From: Helicobacter muridarum
Lineage (GTDB): Bacteria; Campylobacterota; Campylobacteria; Campylobacterales; Helicobacteraceae
DNA: 57,535 nucleotides
Assembly: GCF_000765805.2 (NCBI RefSeq)
Contig: NZ_JRPD02000013.1
Span: 1 to 57,535 of the forward strand
Direction: 5' to 3'
Below are positions 28,223 to 39,104 of the stretch, in pieces; the stretch's first letter is position 1, and every line of letters begins with the position of its first letter. The position numbers and the translations under genes are program-made. The notes under the pieces are model-generated. The model had not been told where the DNA came from and did not search any database. It saw nothing but the letters and a program-made list of their open reading frames with translations.

Positions 28223-28273
28223 CCTCTTTTGTAGAGTGAATTAAAGGCAATATGATGGCTGGTTTGGTATAAT
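28223..28273 (+). promoter_or_regulatory. Duplicated promoter segment, copy 1 (fused R-M gene)
   Basis: About 50 bases ending in TTTGGTATAAT (-10 at 28268-28273), matched almost base for base at 33777-33826. A run of 8 C (28210-28217) lies just upstream. The R-M start codon follows 28 bases later. Confidence 0.65.
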
Positions 28274-28301
28274 TTGCGATAAATCACTCTTAGGCGTTTT
28301 G

Positions 28302-31300
28302 ATGATAACAAAAGAAAATCTAGCAGAAGTTTTGCAGTCTCTAGGCTTTATACATAAAGACCAAATCTATACTAAAAGCTTTGATAAAGACATCTTGCAG
28401 GTGAATTTTAAGACCAGAGAACTCATCTACCCAAAACAGATTTTAATCCACGACAAAACCACCTCAAATTTCTCTCACCCTGAAAATTTTGTCGTCTTTG
28501 AATGCGTGCATAGGCTTTTGCAAAAAGGCTATAAAGCAAGACATCTAGAGCTAGAGCCGCGTTGGAATCTAGGCAGAGACAAAAAGGGCGGTAAGGCTGA
28601 TATTTTGGTGCGAGACAATGAGAATAAGCCCTATCTACTCATAGAGTGCAAGACCACATATTCTAAAAATAGTGAGTTTGAAAAGGAATGGAGCAGAATG
28701 CAAGAAAATGGCGGACAGCTTTTTTCCTACTTGCAACAAGAAAAAGGGGTAAAATATCTCTGTCTTTATACGAGCGATTTTGAGTATGCGAACAATACAG
28801 AATCTAAAAGCGTCAAATATAAAAATTACATTATCCAATCGTATGACAATGAAGAATATCTAAGCGAAAAAGAGCTTGAGAAATCCTACAAGAATGCAAA
28901 TAATAACACCGAACTTTTTTCTGTTTGGAAAGAAAGCTATGAATCCCACTCTTTTGAATCTGGTATTTTTGAAGATAATATAAATGCCTACAAGATTTTA
29001 GAATCAGTCCCCACTTTTGCAAACCTAAAAGAGCTAAAAGAAAGCGGTAAATATCACGAATTTGCTAAAATCTTACGCAAACACAACATTTCAGGCAAAG
29101 AAAATGCCTTTGATAAACTTGTAAATATTTTTCTCTGCAAAATCTATGATGAAAGTTTTAATAAAAATAATCTAAAATTTGGCTATTTCGGCGTTATGGC
29201 AGACACTTATGCAAACATGCAAGATAGATTAATGTTTCTTTATAAAGAAGCGATGAGAGAGTTTTTAGGCGAAGAAATTACCTTTGTTTCAAATGAGGAT
29301 ATAGAAAAAGACTTCAAAGAGCTAAAGCAAAAAACACTCAAAGAGGCAATGAAAGAGCATATTAAAAAGCTCAAATTTTATTCCAATAACGACTTTGCAT
29401 TCCTAGAAGTGCATAATAAAGAGTTGTTTTTAAAAAATGCCCTTGTGTTAAAAGAAGTAGTTGGGCTTTTTTCTCCTTATAAGCTTACGCAAAATTCCAC
29501 TAACCAATTTCTAGGTAATCTTTTTGAGCTATTTTTACAAAAAGGAATGAAGCAAGATGAGGGGCAGTTTTTCACCCCTATTCAAATTTGTGAATTTATT
29601 ATGTATTCCCTGCCACTAGATTCTATGCTAGAGAAAAGCTCTAAGCCCTTAAGGGTGATTGATTACGCCTGTGGAGCTGGACATTTTCTAAACACTTATG
29701 CCAATGAGCTTAAGCGATATATTCCACAAGAGGATTTAAAAGAATATTACAAAAATATTTATGGCATAGAAAAAGAATACCGCTTAAGCAAGGTTTCTAA
29801 AGTCTCAAGTGCAATGTATGGACAAAATGAGATTAATATCCTTTATGCAGATTCTCTTTCAAGCTATGAGTTAGCAAACCCCAAAAGCAACAAGGACGAA
29901 AAAGCAAAATTACAAATAGAAAATCACAGCTTTGATTTACTCATCGCCAATCCTCCCTATTCCGTCAAAGGTTTCTTAGAAACCTTAAGCACAAAGTCTA
30001 AAAAAGAATATAGCCTTTTTGGTAGTGATATAAATATGCAATCCAATAATGCCATAGAATGCTTTTTTTGTGAGAGGGCAAAGCAGATTCTAAAAGACAA
30101 CGCAAAAGCGGCTATCATTCTACCTAGCTCTATTTTAAATAAAGATTCTATTTACAAAAGCACGAGAGAAATTTTATTGCAAAACTTTGATTTTATCGCT
30201 ATTGTAGAGTTAGGAAACCAGACTTTTGGGGCGACAGGCACAAATACGATATATTTTATTCCTAAGCAAAAAAGAAACCACAAAGCCACAAGATGATAGG
30301 AATATATCACGCATTTATAGCCATATCAAAGACAGACTAGAAGAAGAGAATCTCAAAGATGATGAAAAAAATTTCAAGCAAAATTATCTAAGCCATTATT
30401 GTGATTTTAGGGGCTTTTCTAAAAAGGCTTATGAGGATTTTCTGAGTGGTATTTTAGATTCTAACCTTTTAGATTCTGTTGTATTTAAAGACTATTTAAA
30501 TGCTTTCAAACAAACAAGCGAATATAAAAAGCTCCTAGAATCTAAAGCTTACAAAGATTCTAAACACAAGCAAGAATTAGAAAACAAAGCTTTTTTAGAT
30601 TATGCATTAAATATAGAAAAAGATAAATTGCTTTATTTTTCACTAAGCCTAAATCAAAAAGTGTTAATCATCAAATCCCCAAGTGATAATAAAGAGCAAA
30701 AGAAATTTTTAGGCTATGAATGGAGTAATAGAAAGGGTGATGAAGGGCTAAAAGAGCTAAACTCCCCCTATCTTAGCCCACTTTTTGAAAGGGATAATGT
30801 AGAGAACAAAAATAAGCTAAATTTCCTTATCAAACAGGCTTTCTTAGGGTATTCTAGCGATTATGCTATCCCAAAAGAGCTAGAATCTTACGCTTCATAC
30901 GCAAAGCTCATAGATATGATAGACTTTGAAAAAGTAGAATTTAATAAGGCAATAAGTCTAAGTCCAGATTCTAAAAGCGGAGTAAATGGTGAATCTTTGT
31001 GGGGAAATTGTAAGTATGAGTTGGTGAGGTTGGGAGAGATTATTTCAGAATTGCAAACTGCCAAGCGACCAGAAGGTGGAGTTGGAAACTATACAGATGG
31101 TGCTTTGAGTTTGGGTGGAGAACACATAAATAACACAAGCGGATATATTAAATTAGATTCTCCAAAATATGTGCCTATGGATTTTTACAAACAATTTGAA
31201 TCACAAGACAAAGGCATAGTTAAGAAAAACGATATTTTAATCTGTAAAGATGGGGCTTTGAGCGGTAAAGTTGCATTAGTAAGAGATGAGTTTTTAAATC

Positions 31301-33150
31301 AAAGTGTTATGATAAATGAGCATATTTTTTTAGTGCGTTGTAATGAGAGTGAAGTAAAACAAAAATATTTATTCTTTATACTTCATTCAGGTGTAGGGCA
31401 AAGTCTTTTGAAATCAAGCGTTACAGGTTCGGCACAAGGTGGAATTAATCAAACAAATTTAAAAAACCTAAAAATCCCCCTCCCACCCCTAGAAATCCAA
31501 AAGCAAATCGTGAGCGAATGCGAAAAGGTAGAGGAGCAATACAATACCATAAGAATGAGTATAGAGGAATACCAAAAACTCATTAAAGCCATTTTAATCA
31601 AATGTGGAATCTGTGAGTTGCAAAATACAGAATTTGCCAATAATGAGCTAGATTCTCAAAATATTGATGAAGCTATAAGTTTAATCCTAAAAGAACTTGA
31701 AAATTTAGAATCCAAGCTTGATTTTGAATTGTTACAAAATTTGAATGAGGAAACTGCAAATAAAGAATCTTTAGCACTTGATATACAAGAATTGCAAAAT
31801 ATCTTAGAATCCCTACCCACACCACCACCACGAGGTTGGGAGAGGGTAAAATTAGGAGAAATTGCAGATATTTCTAGAGGAGCATCTCCTCGCCCAATTT
31901 CTCAATTTTTGACTGATAAAGAAGGTGGGGTAAGTTGGATTAAGATAGGAGATGTTGCTCAAGGATTAAAATACATCACGCAAACTAAAGAAAAAATAAC
32001 ACAAGAAGGAGCAAATAAGTCCAAAAGGGTAAAAATGGGTGATTTCATACTTTCAAACTCTATGAGTGTAGGACGCCCTTATATTTGCAAGATTGATGGT
32101 TGTATTCACGATGGTTGGTTGCTTTTATCAAATATTTCACAAAATATAGATAAGGAATTTTTATATTATGCCTTGATAAGTGATGATACGCAAAAACAGA
32201 TTCAGCAAAAAGCATTGGGTAGTTTGGTTGAGAATTTAAACATAGACAGGGTTAAGCAAGTTAAAATCCCCCTCCTGCCCCTAAAAATCCAAAAGCAAAT
32301 TATCTCCGCACTTGAAAGTATAGAATCCAAAATTACAGAGATTGATTCTAAGCTTGGAAACCTAGAGAAACAAAAAGCTTTAATCCTTGCAAATAGCCTG
32401 AGCCATAAGAGAGAGAGAGAGAGAGACGAGGACGAGCTTAAATTAATCTTAACTCAAATTGCTCTTTTGGAGTGGCAAAAAGAGTTTTGGCAAAAGGCGT
32501 TTAAGCAAGTCCTCTCTAAGACTCTATTAACTAAACCCCTTGAGGTAAAAGAAAATCCAATCCAAAATTTAAAAAATCTTTTAAATACACTTCCGATTCC
32601 ACCAAAAGAGGGCTGGGAGAGAGCAAGACTAAATGACAAAACAAAATTTAGTTTAAGCATTGGTAAAAGGGTGCTTGATAGCGAGCTAAAGGAGCAGGGG
32701 GGAATCCCTGTTTATAGTGCAAATGTGAAAAAACCATTTGGATTTATAGATAGGGAGATTTTAAGCAATTATGAAAAAGATAGCGTATTATGGGGGATTG
32801 ATGGTGATTGGGTGGTGGGTTTTGTGCCTAAAAATACACCCTTTTATCCCACTGACCATTGTGGAGTTTTACGCGTAAATGAAGGAAAGGCTAGACTTAT
32901 TGCTTATATTTTGGAATATGAGGGGATACAAGCAGGATTTTCTAGGAATTTAAGAGCCTCTATCCAAAGAATCGCTACCCTAAAAATCATATTCCCACCC
33001 CTAAAAGCCCAAGAGCAAATCGCTCAAGCACTTGAAAATATAGAATCCAAAATTACAGAGATTGATTCTAAGCTTGGAAACCTAGAGAAACAAAAAGCTT
33101 TAATCCTTGAAAATAGCTTAAGCAACAAGCAAGATGAGGTTAAGCTTTAA
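28302..33150 (+). CDS. Fused R-M enzyme: nuclease, N6 methylase and three specificity domains (one frameshift)
   Basis: Two frames joined by a one-base shift between about 30226 and 30290, together about 1,615 residues. Part one (28302-30296) has an HsdR_N-like nuclease, Asp100 and Glu115-x-Lys117, then an N6-adenine methylase with CGAGHF (457-462) and NPPY (550-553). Part two (to 33150) has a linker region, then three HsdS-type recognition domains, each opening with a 'YELVRLGEI', 'GWERVKLGEI' or 'GWERARLND' start and ending in a helical conserved region. This is a type IIG/BcgI-like single-chain design, which normally carries one or two recognition domains. Two long direct repeats flank the third domain, and an AG repeat (32408-32424) lies between the second and third. 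The shift may be an assembly error or an OFF state. Confidence 0.78.
32311..32395 (+). repeat. Direct repeat in R-M specificity region, copy 1
   Basis: Encodes ESIESKITEIDSKLGNLEKQ and the following KALIL, the coiled-coil spacer after recognition domain 2. It is nearly identical to 33034-33118 after domain 3, so recombination between them could delete or swap domain 3. Confidence 0.75.
32408..32424 (+). repeat. AG dinucleotide repeat in R-M gene
   Basis: A run of AG units, 17 bases, encoding KRERERD between recognition domains 2 and 3. The current length keeps the frame open; gain or loss of one unit would end translation before domain 3. Confidence 0.65.
33034..33118 (+). repeat. Direct repeat in R-M specificity region, copy 2
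   Basis: Partner of 32311-32395 at the extreme C-terminus of the R-M protein, with only a few base differences. Confidence 0.75.
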
Positions 33151-33776
33151 TAAGGGTAAAAGATTTTTAGTAATCTTTTAAGAATCTTATGCGGTGTAGC
33201 TTCATTTACAGCATCAAATAAAATGCTATTGCTACTTTAAATCTAGCCAAAAACAAGACTCTTATAATAGAAAAATTAGGGAATAAAGACTGCAATTTAA
33301 TCTCAAAAAACTTGAAAATAGAGGAAAAGACTTTAGTTTATTTTGTAGAAATGGCTTAGAATGGCTTTACCTAAAACAAAGTAGATAAAATCCTTAGAGA
33401 ACTTAAGGGAGAAGGTAATTGCAAAATAAACTTTATGGAAAATGTGCCATAGCCAAAAATTTAACTAATGATTTAGGATTTTAGAAACTCAATTTCAAAG
33501 AGCAAGAGGGGGCATAAAAAAGGTGGAGAAAATAATAAAGGCTAGCTAAATAGGCTCTAGTGGGTAGAGAGTGTCGATAAGCTTTTATAAATCTCTGCTA
33601 CTTTAAATAATAGAAAGTGTAAAATCCCCTATTACGCATTCTATATCCCCTCTTTTAGAATATTCAAAACAAGAGGTTTCTTAAAAGCTATATAAATGCC
33701 AATATGTATTAAACTAGATAGATTTTTAAAAGAGATTAAATGCAAATCTTTTAGCCCCTCTTAAAGCCTATTTTAT
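33151..33776. other. Intergenic, decayed DNA
   Basis: About 625 bases. Short open stretches on the plus strand (for example near 33270-33420, IEKLGNKDCNLISKNLKIEE and KVDKILRELKGEG) look like the remains of a winged-helix or DNA-binding protein, with several stops, but I cannot name the family. No RNA gene or hairpin is evident. Confidence 0.35.
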
Positions 33777-33826
33777 CCTCTTTGTAGAGTGCGTTAAAGG
33801 CAATATGAGGGCTAGTTTGGTATAAT
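33777..33826 (+). promoter_or_regulatory. Duplicated promoter segment, copy 2 (esterase relic)
   Basis: Near-copy of 28223-28273, ending TTTGGTATAAT (-10 at 33821-33826). The two copies bracket the fused R-M gene and the decayed DNA behind it. Confidence 0.65.
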
Positions 33827-33829
33827 GCA

Positions 33830-34620
33830 CCTAGATTTTGCAGACCTAAACACTCCAGCTTTTATTTGTTGTGCATGTTATTTGTTTGTGTGCTTGGGGG
33901 TAAAAGGGATAAAGGGGGAGAGTGAAAGTTTATATCCTTTTAATTTTTTGTTTTGGTTAATGCCTTTAGTGCACCCTCTCAAGAGATTCCATCCATTACA
34001 CAAGAGGCAAAGGAACTTTTTACAATAGAATTAGTGCGTATGCAAAACACGCAGGGGAGGTTTTATAATATCCATATTGCTATTCCAAAGCGTAAAGCGG
34101 ATAAAAAGAGTGCGTTACGGTTAATGTGCGTCCCCCCCCCCCCCTTTTTTTTTCTTTGCTGCTTAATGGAATAGCTATAAAAGAATCCTCCCAAACTTTA
34201 AAGCATTGCCTATTGTCGTAGCAATAGCGTAGCCTATTAGCCTATGATAGGGCATTATGAACTTATGATTATATGCCTTCTTTAAGGATTGTAAGATAAA
34301 TGTTTTAGATTTTCTTACGCAAGTTATGTAACCCTTTTTATAAGTTACTTGGTAAGCCTCATAAACATTGGGCTTAAGCAGATAGTGCTTTGGTGTGCCT
34401 CAAAAGAGTTTTGGCATTGTTTTGGAGGGATTTTTGTGCCATGCACGCTTTTGCATAAGCCACAGAGCCTTTACACATTGTGTTTGTGCTTCACTCTTTG
34501 CTTGGTGGGAATGCTATCTTTACGCTTGAAACTAAGGGATTATCTAATTTTTTATCCTTATTCTCTTATCTTTGCATTGGGTAGTTTGGAGATTCTAGCA
34601 AAGCAAAAGCGTTGAGGCTA
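33830..34620 (+). pseudogene. Enterochelin-esterase-like alpha/beta hydrolase, broken, with C13-T9 tract
   Basis: The pieces align in order with the Fes/IroE/BesA esterase family, which hydrolyses ferric siderophores. About 33950-34000 gives a signal-peptide end (FFVLVNAFSA); about 34050-34110 gives GRFYNIHIAIPKRK. After a run of 13 C and 9 T, LLNGIAI, ALPIVVAI and AYDRAL can be read in shifting frames, and about 34480-34600 gives LHSLLGGNAIFTLETKG, the nucleophile-elbow region with HSLGG-like sequence, then LEILAKQK. Many frame changes and stops separate them, so it is dead beyond what the tract alone could switch. The 88-codon frame at 34349-34615 is only part of this relic. Confidence 0.6.
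34132..34153 (+). repeat. Poly-C/poly-T tract (C13, T9)
   Basis: Thirteen C (34132-34144) followed by nine T (34145-34153) inside the esterase relic, where family members read VLYLLDGN. A former contingency tract. Confidence 0.85.
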
Positions 34621-34806
34621 GAATCTCATACAAGACTTGCAAACCAATGCACCTAGTCTTAAGAGTATTGTATTTATAGCGGATAAATCATAGTAGCTCT
34701 GCCCTCTACAAAGCGAGTTAGAATCCTTGATGAGGTAAGAGCCTATGTTTAAGCAGAGCATAAAAGCTTAAGAGGGGTAAAGAGGGCTTAGGGGCGTAAC
34801 TTTATC

Positions 34807-35232
34807 TTATTTTAGGGATTTTACAAATACATAGCTCATCTTTTGAAAATTCATTTTTTTCTCATAAAAGCGGTGTGCCTCCTCTCTTTTGAGGTTAGAG
34901 CTTAATTCTATTTGTGAGTAACCCTCTTTCTTTGCCATTTCTTCTATTTCTTGTAAGAATCTCTGCCCCAAGCCTTGCCCCCTTAAATGTGGAGCGATGA
35001 TGAAATCACAGATATATAGGCATTTTTCCCTGTATAAGACAAAAAATGGCATTACCCCACAAAGCCCGATGATGTTTTGTGATTTATGATAGGAGGCAAA
35101 GAGGCGATATTGCATATTTTCTTGCTGATATGCTACTTTGGTTGTAAATTCCTCTAGGCTTAAATAAGGACGCAATTCTTGCATTAAGTTATAGGCATTT
35201 TGTATTTCCTTGGGAGTGATTAGCTCTTGCAT
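34807..35232 (-). CDS. GNAT-family N-acetyltransferase
   Basis: A 141-residue GNAT acetyltransferase, which moves acetyl from acetyl-CoA to an amine. It has the acetyl-CoA-binding motif A (ICDFIIAPHLRGQGLG with RGQGLG at about residues 84-89) and the C-terminal 'HRFYEKKMNFQKMSYVFVK' of motif B. Length is normal and the frame intact. A GATAT/AAGGAT-type site precedes the ATG. It stands alone between the esterase relic and a broken GmrSD gene. The substrate is unknown. Confidence 0.85.
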   Translation of the reverse strand: MQELITPKEIQNAYNLMQELRPYLSLEEFTTKVAYQQENMQYRLFASYHKSQNIIGLCGVMPFFVLYREKCLYICDFIIAPHLRGQGLGQRFLQEIEEMAKKEGYSQIELSSNLKREEAHRFYEKKMNFQKMSYVFVKSLK

Positions 35233-35367
35233 AAATATCCTTATGGTTTAGGTAAAGTATTTTATCAAAACAAATGCTTTAGATTCTAAATAATCTTATC
35301 CCAAACTCTATTAAATTGTGAATTCCTCTAATGGGGGATTTATCTTTATGGGGGTTTTTAAGTTAGA

Positions 35368-37166
35368 CTATAAGTTTGCCTCAAAGAATGATTTTAATCG
35401 TTGGTAAATTTTCTCATTTCTTGCTTCTATATCTTCTTTTAGCCAATCATTTTTAGGGCATTTTGCCAAATCTTGAACCTCTAAAAATTGTGATTTTGCA
35501 TACTCTGCCTTTTTTCTAGTGAAATATTCATTTCCTGCTTGAATATTTTGCTTTTTTTCAAGTAGTGTTTTGTTACCTATGTATTCCAAAAACTTTTCAG
35601 CATCTTTTTCATTCCAGCCTTTATAGTTTGCCTCTGCCCATTTTTTGGGAAAAATATGTTCAATTTCGCCTTTAATAACACTATGATTTTTCTTGTTGGA
35701 GTTCCATTCCCATTCTTGATTTTCATTATAAAGCAATGTATGAATTGCCAAAATATATCTTATGTGTTTAGGTAAAGCTTTAACACAAAAATTTGTAAAA
35801 TAATCTATCTTTGGCATAACTAATTCTGGAATATTAAGAGAGGGTGTAAAAATCTTTTATTGTCTTTCATGGATAAGTATGTTTGCGTTCATAAATCCCC
35901 AAAATAGTCCTGAAGTACCACCTTTACTATAAATAAGCCCAAGTGCACAATAGCTCACAAGTTGTGGAAATACGCTATCAAAAATATTCATTTCATACCC
36001 ATTATTTTTCTTAGGCTTATATTCATAAAAGCACATACTTACCACCATTTGCCAAAGCTTATTTTGGTAAGTGTTTAAAATATCAAAGTATTTTTGTGCT
36101 TGGAGTGAAAAATAATCTTTAGGATTGCACCAAAATTCTGCTAATTCTTGTATGAATGCAAAAGTCTGATTTTTCTTGAGTAAATCCTCATTAGCAGCAA
36201 AATTTGCTTTTTTATTTTTGGAGTTAGCCTTGTCTTTTTTGGTAAAAAAATCTAAAGTGCTAGGGATTACAGTGTCTCTTTGGTTGTTTAAAGCTCTTAT
36301 AATATGCTCATATTGTGTAAATAAAAAACCAATATTCTCTTTATTTAAATATTGCGAGTTAGTAATTTTCTCTTCTAGCTTTTTCCATTGCGTTGCAAAT
36401 TCTTTTCTTTCTTGCTCATTCTTTTTGCTTGCGAAAATGAGTCCCTTAAAGATGTCAGATACACTTAAGGAAATGCCACGATTATTTAAGGTGTTAAAGA
36501 TTCTTAGAGCATTTTCTTCTCCATCACATTCAATAGGTAAAACAATGCAAGCATTCAATAGGGTAAGGCAAAAGTTAAACCAATCCGCTGGAAATTCTTT
36601 TGCTAACTCATCAATTTTCTTTATAAAAAAGAGGTAATTTTTCTCATAATTTGAAGGAGATTTTCTTATAATGTCGTCTATTTATTCTTTTTCAAATTTA
36701 TAATCATCACTTAAAATTTGTTCTAAAAGATTTGTCTGAATCAATAGCTACTTCACTTTGTAAATGAGGCTTTTTAAAATTTATTTCCCCATCAAGTTGA
36801 TTTTTATCCCAAAGGCAAGAAGATAATTTACTAATGAGTTCGGAAATATTTTTATTTTGTTGATTGATGGCTTTTTCATACAGGGCACGAATTAAAAGGC
36901 TTAATGTTGTCGTTCTTTGCTGTCCATCTATGATATTTTGTTGATTGTTTTCTTTATAAATGATAATAGAGCCTAAAATACTCATCATTTTCTAAAGAAT
37001 TTCCGTTTTCGTTAGGCTCACTATTAAAGAAGTCCAAAATATCTGCCCATAGTTGCTCATATTCATCCTCTCCCCAAATATAAGTTCTCTGATACATTGG
37101 GATTAAAAATTTATTTTTAGATAAATACTCCAATACACTTTTACGCTCTGTTTTCATTTCTGCCAT
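35368..37166 (-). pseudogene. GmrSD-like type IV restriction protein (DUF262-DUF1524), broken
   Basis: Starts at 37166 with a GGAGAG site. The N-terminal DUF262 part (IPMYQRTYIWGEDEYEQLW) is followed by a frameshift near 36965-36985, then DGQQRTTTL (the nucleotide-binding motif). A second shift is near 36700-36720; then come ENALRIFNTLNNRG and VSDIFKG. An in-frame TAA (35857-35859) precedes the C-terminal DUF1524 HNH-type nuclease with EHIFPKKW and GNKTLLEKKQN. All domains are in the right order, so this is a full gene inactivated by several lesions. GmrSD enzymes cut DNA with modified cytosines, such as glucosylated phage DNA. Confidence 0.82.
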
Positions 37167-37288
37167 TGTAACTCTCCTTATTCTTTTATATTATAGTTAA
37201 AAATTTTAAGCAATCAATGTATTTTATCTCGCTAGAATCTGTATAAAAGTATCAAACACTCAAAAAAATATTTTAAAAGAGAATATAA

Positions 37289-38494
37289 ATGCCCTGTAGC
37301 CGCCTTGAGCAAAAAATGATAGAAATTACTGATAAAAAAGGCTTGAAGCTCGCTCTCTTTTCTGCCTCTACGATGACAATCTTAGGGGCAGCTCTCATTA
37401 CTCCCGCACTTCCTGCCATTGCAAAAGACTTTAGCAATACACCGCATATTGAGATTTTAAGCGGGTTGATGCTTACAATTCCTGCATTATTTGTAATGAT
37501 TTTCTCTCCCATTGCGGGTGTTTTAATGGATAAATACACGAAGCTTAGATTCCTTTATCCTGCGATGATTGTTTGGGTTGTAGCGGGTATGAGCGGGGCA
37601 TTGTGCGAGAGTATTTATACACTCATTGCCACACGTTGTGTGCTAGGGATTGCGGGGGCATTTGTGAGTGTAGGTGTGAATGCTTTGCTTGGTGATTATT
37701 ACGCGCTTGGTGCTGGTAGGCGAGAGAGGGCTTTGAGTATGCAAGGCTTTGTGATGAGTGCAGGCGGGGCTATTCTCACAATGCTTAGCGGATATTTGAC
37801 AAACTATGCGTGGCAGTATGCGTTTTTAGTCTATGGTAGCGGGATTATCATTATTGCTTTGTGCGTGATATTTTTGTTTGAACCTCGCACAAAAAAGACA
37901 AAAGAAACAATTACCAAAGATTCTACAAATAATAAAGCCAAAACCTCTTACAAAGCCCTTTTTCCTGTGTATTTCATAGGGTTTTTTATAATGGTAGCTT
38001 ATTATCTAGCAGGGATTGAATTTCCCCATTATATTGGAGATGTGCTAGGCTTAGAGCCTAAATACATAGGACTTGCGATGGCTTTACCAACTTTGAGCTT
38101 TGGGATTTTTTCATTCTTTTATAAAAATATTGCGAAATTTTTAAGCATTAAGTTGATTTATATTGTGGCTTTATGTATAGAATCCCTAGCGTTTTTTCTT
38201 GTATTTTTAGTGCAAGATTTTTATGTAACCGCATTTAGCTTATTTTGCTTTGGAATTGTTGGCGGTTTGATTGTAACAAACAACTCTAATTATCTTTTTG
38301 CGCTCTCACTCTCTACCAATCGCGCAAAACTCTATGCGATTTTGGCAAGCTGCACCTTTTTTGGGCAATTTATTACGCCACTGCTTGCCACTCCTATAAG
38401 CCTAAGTATCGGTTTGCAAAATACCTGTTTGTTGTGGGCTGTGATGATTTTTGTCGTAGCTTTAGGCTTTTGTGCCTTAAAATTTGAGGCATAA
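37289..38494 (+). CDS. MFS transporter, 12-helix drug-efflux type
   Basis: About 400 residues with 12 hydrophobic helices. The start could be 37289 or 37316 (MIEITDKKG); neither has a strong ribosome site. The ITPALPAIAKDF loop after helix 1 and the DKYTKLRFL motif A are typical of drug:proton antiporters such as Bcr or YdhP relatives. The transporter would export small toxic compounds. It lies directly before the MerR regulator gene, on the same strand; the regulator has its own promoter in between. Confidence 0.82.
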   Translation: MPCSRLEQKMIEITDKKGLKLALFSASTMTILGAALITPALPAIAKDFSNTPHIEILSGLMLTIPALFVMIFSPIAGVLMDKYTKLRFLYPAMIVWVVAGMSGALCESIYTLIATRCVLGIAGAFVSVGVNALLGDYYALGAGRRERALSMQGFVMSAGGAILTMLSGYLTNYAWQYAFLVYGSGIIIIALCVIFLFEPRTKKTKETITKDSTNNKAKTSYKALFPVYFIGFFIMVAYYLAGIEFPHYIGDVLGLEPKYIGLAMALPTLSFGIFSFFYKNIAKFLSIKLIYIVALCIESLAFFLVFLVQDFYVTAFSLFCFGIVGGLIVTNNSNYLFALSLSTNRAKLYAILASCTFFGQFITPLLATPISLSIGLQNTCLLWAVMIFVVALGFCALKFEA

Positions 38495-38512
38495 AAATAT
38501 TTTAAAAATCTC

Positions 38513-38543
38513 TTGATAGACATTAAGTATAAAGATTTATAAT
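38513..38543 (+). promoter_or_regulatory. MerR-type promoter upstream of merR gene
   Basis: TTGATA (38513-38518), a 19-bp spacer starting GACATTAAGTAT, and TATAAT (38538-38543). It is a weaker match to the palindrome than at the other four sites, as is common for an autoregulated regulator promoter. Confidence 0.7.
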
Positions 38544-38603
38544 TACATATAATCTAAAGGCAATACAAGAAAAATAAATACAAGCATCAATAGGGGAAAT
38601 ACA

Positions 38604-39056
38604 ATGACTTACACAATTTTAGAAGCAGAGCATAAGAGTGGCATTCCCTCCCGCAAGATTCGTTTCTGGCTAGATAAGGGTCTTTTTCCGCAGATTTATA
38701 AGAATAAAAATGGTGTGCGACTCTTTAGCGCAAAAGATATTGATTGGCTTTGTTGGATTAACCTTTATCGTGAGCTTGGAATGAGCATCAAGGAGCTTAA
38801 ATATTATAAAGATCTTTGTGATAAGGGTGATGAAACTTTACAAGAAAGACTTAAGATTATTCAAGAACAAAAGAAAAAGAATCTTGCACAACTTACAAAG
38901 GCGCAAGAAAATATATTAATGCTTGAATATAAAGAGGATCTTTATACAAAGCTTATTGAAAATGGAACGGATTATAGGCATTCTAGCTTTGATGAATGCA
39001 AAATCGCAATGAAGAAAAAGATAAATTTAGCAGCTTTTAAAACTGAAACTAAGTAG
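38604..39056 (+). CDS. MerR-family transcriptional regulator
   Basis: A 150-residue regulator. The N-terminal winged helix (YTILEAEHKSGIPSRKIRFWLDKGLFP, then GVRLFSAKDIDWL) is the MerR DNA-binding domain, followed by the long dimerisation helix (about residues 75-115). There is no metal-binding cysteine pattern at the C-terminus, so it belongs to the MerR branch that senses organic or aldehyde stress (AdhR/NmlR-like) rather than metals. MerR proteins untwist promoters with 19-bp spacers; five such promoters occur in this window, one directly ahead of this gene, the others ahead of oxidoreductases and an acetyltransferase. The start has a GGGGAAA-type site. Confidence 0.85.
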   Translation: MTYTILEAEHKSGIPSRKIRFWLDKGLFPQIYKNKNGVRLFSAKDIDWLCWINLYRELGMSIKELKYYKDLCDKGDETLQERLKIIQEQKKKNLAQLTKAQENILMLEYKEDLYTKLIENGTDYRHSSFDECKIAMKKKINLAAFKTETK

Positions 39057-39104
39057 CGCACTAAAACCAAAATCAATACGCTCAAATTTAGCATTAAGGG
39101 TTTT

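Noticed and set aside
34349-34615. 88-codon hydrophobic open frame
   Set aside because: It is one of several frames across the esterase relic; neighbouring frames give the family motifs, and it has no ribosome site.
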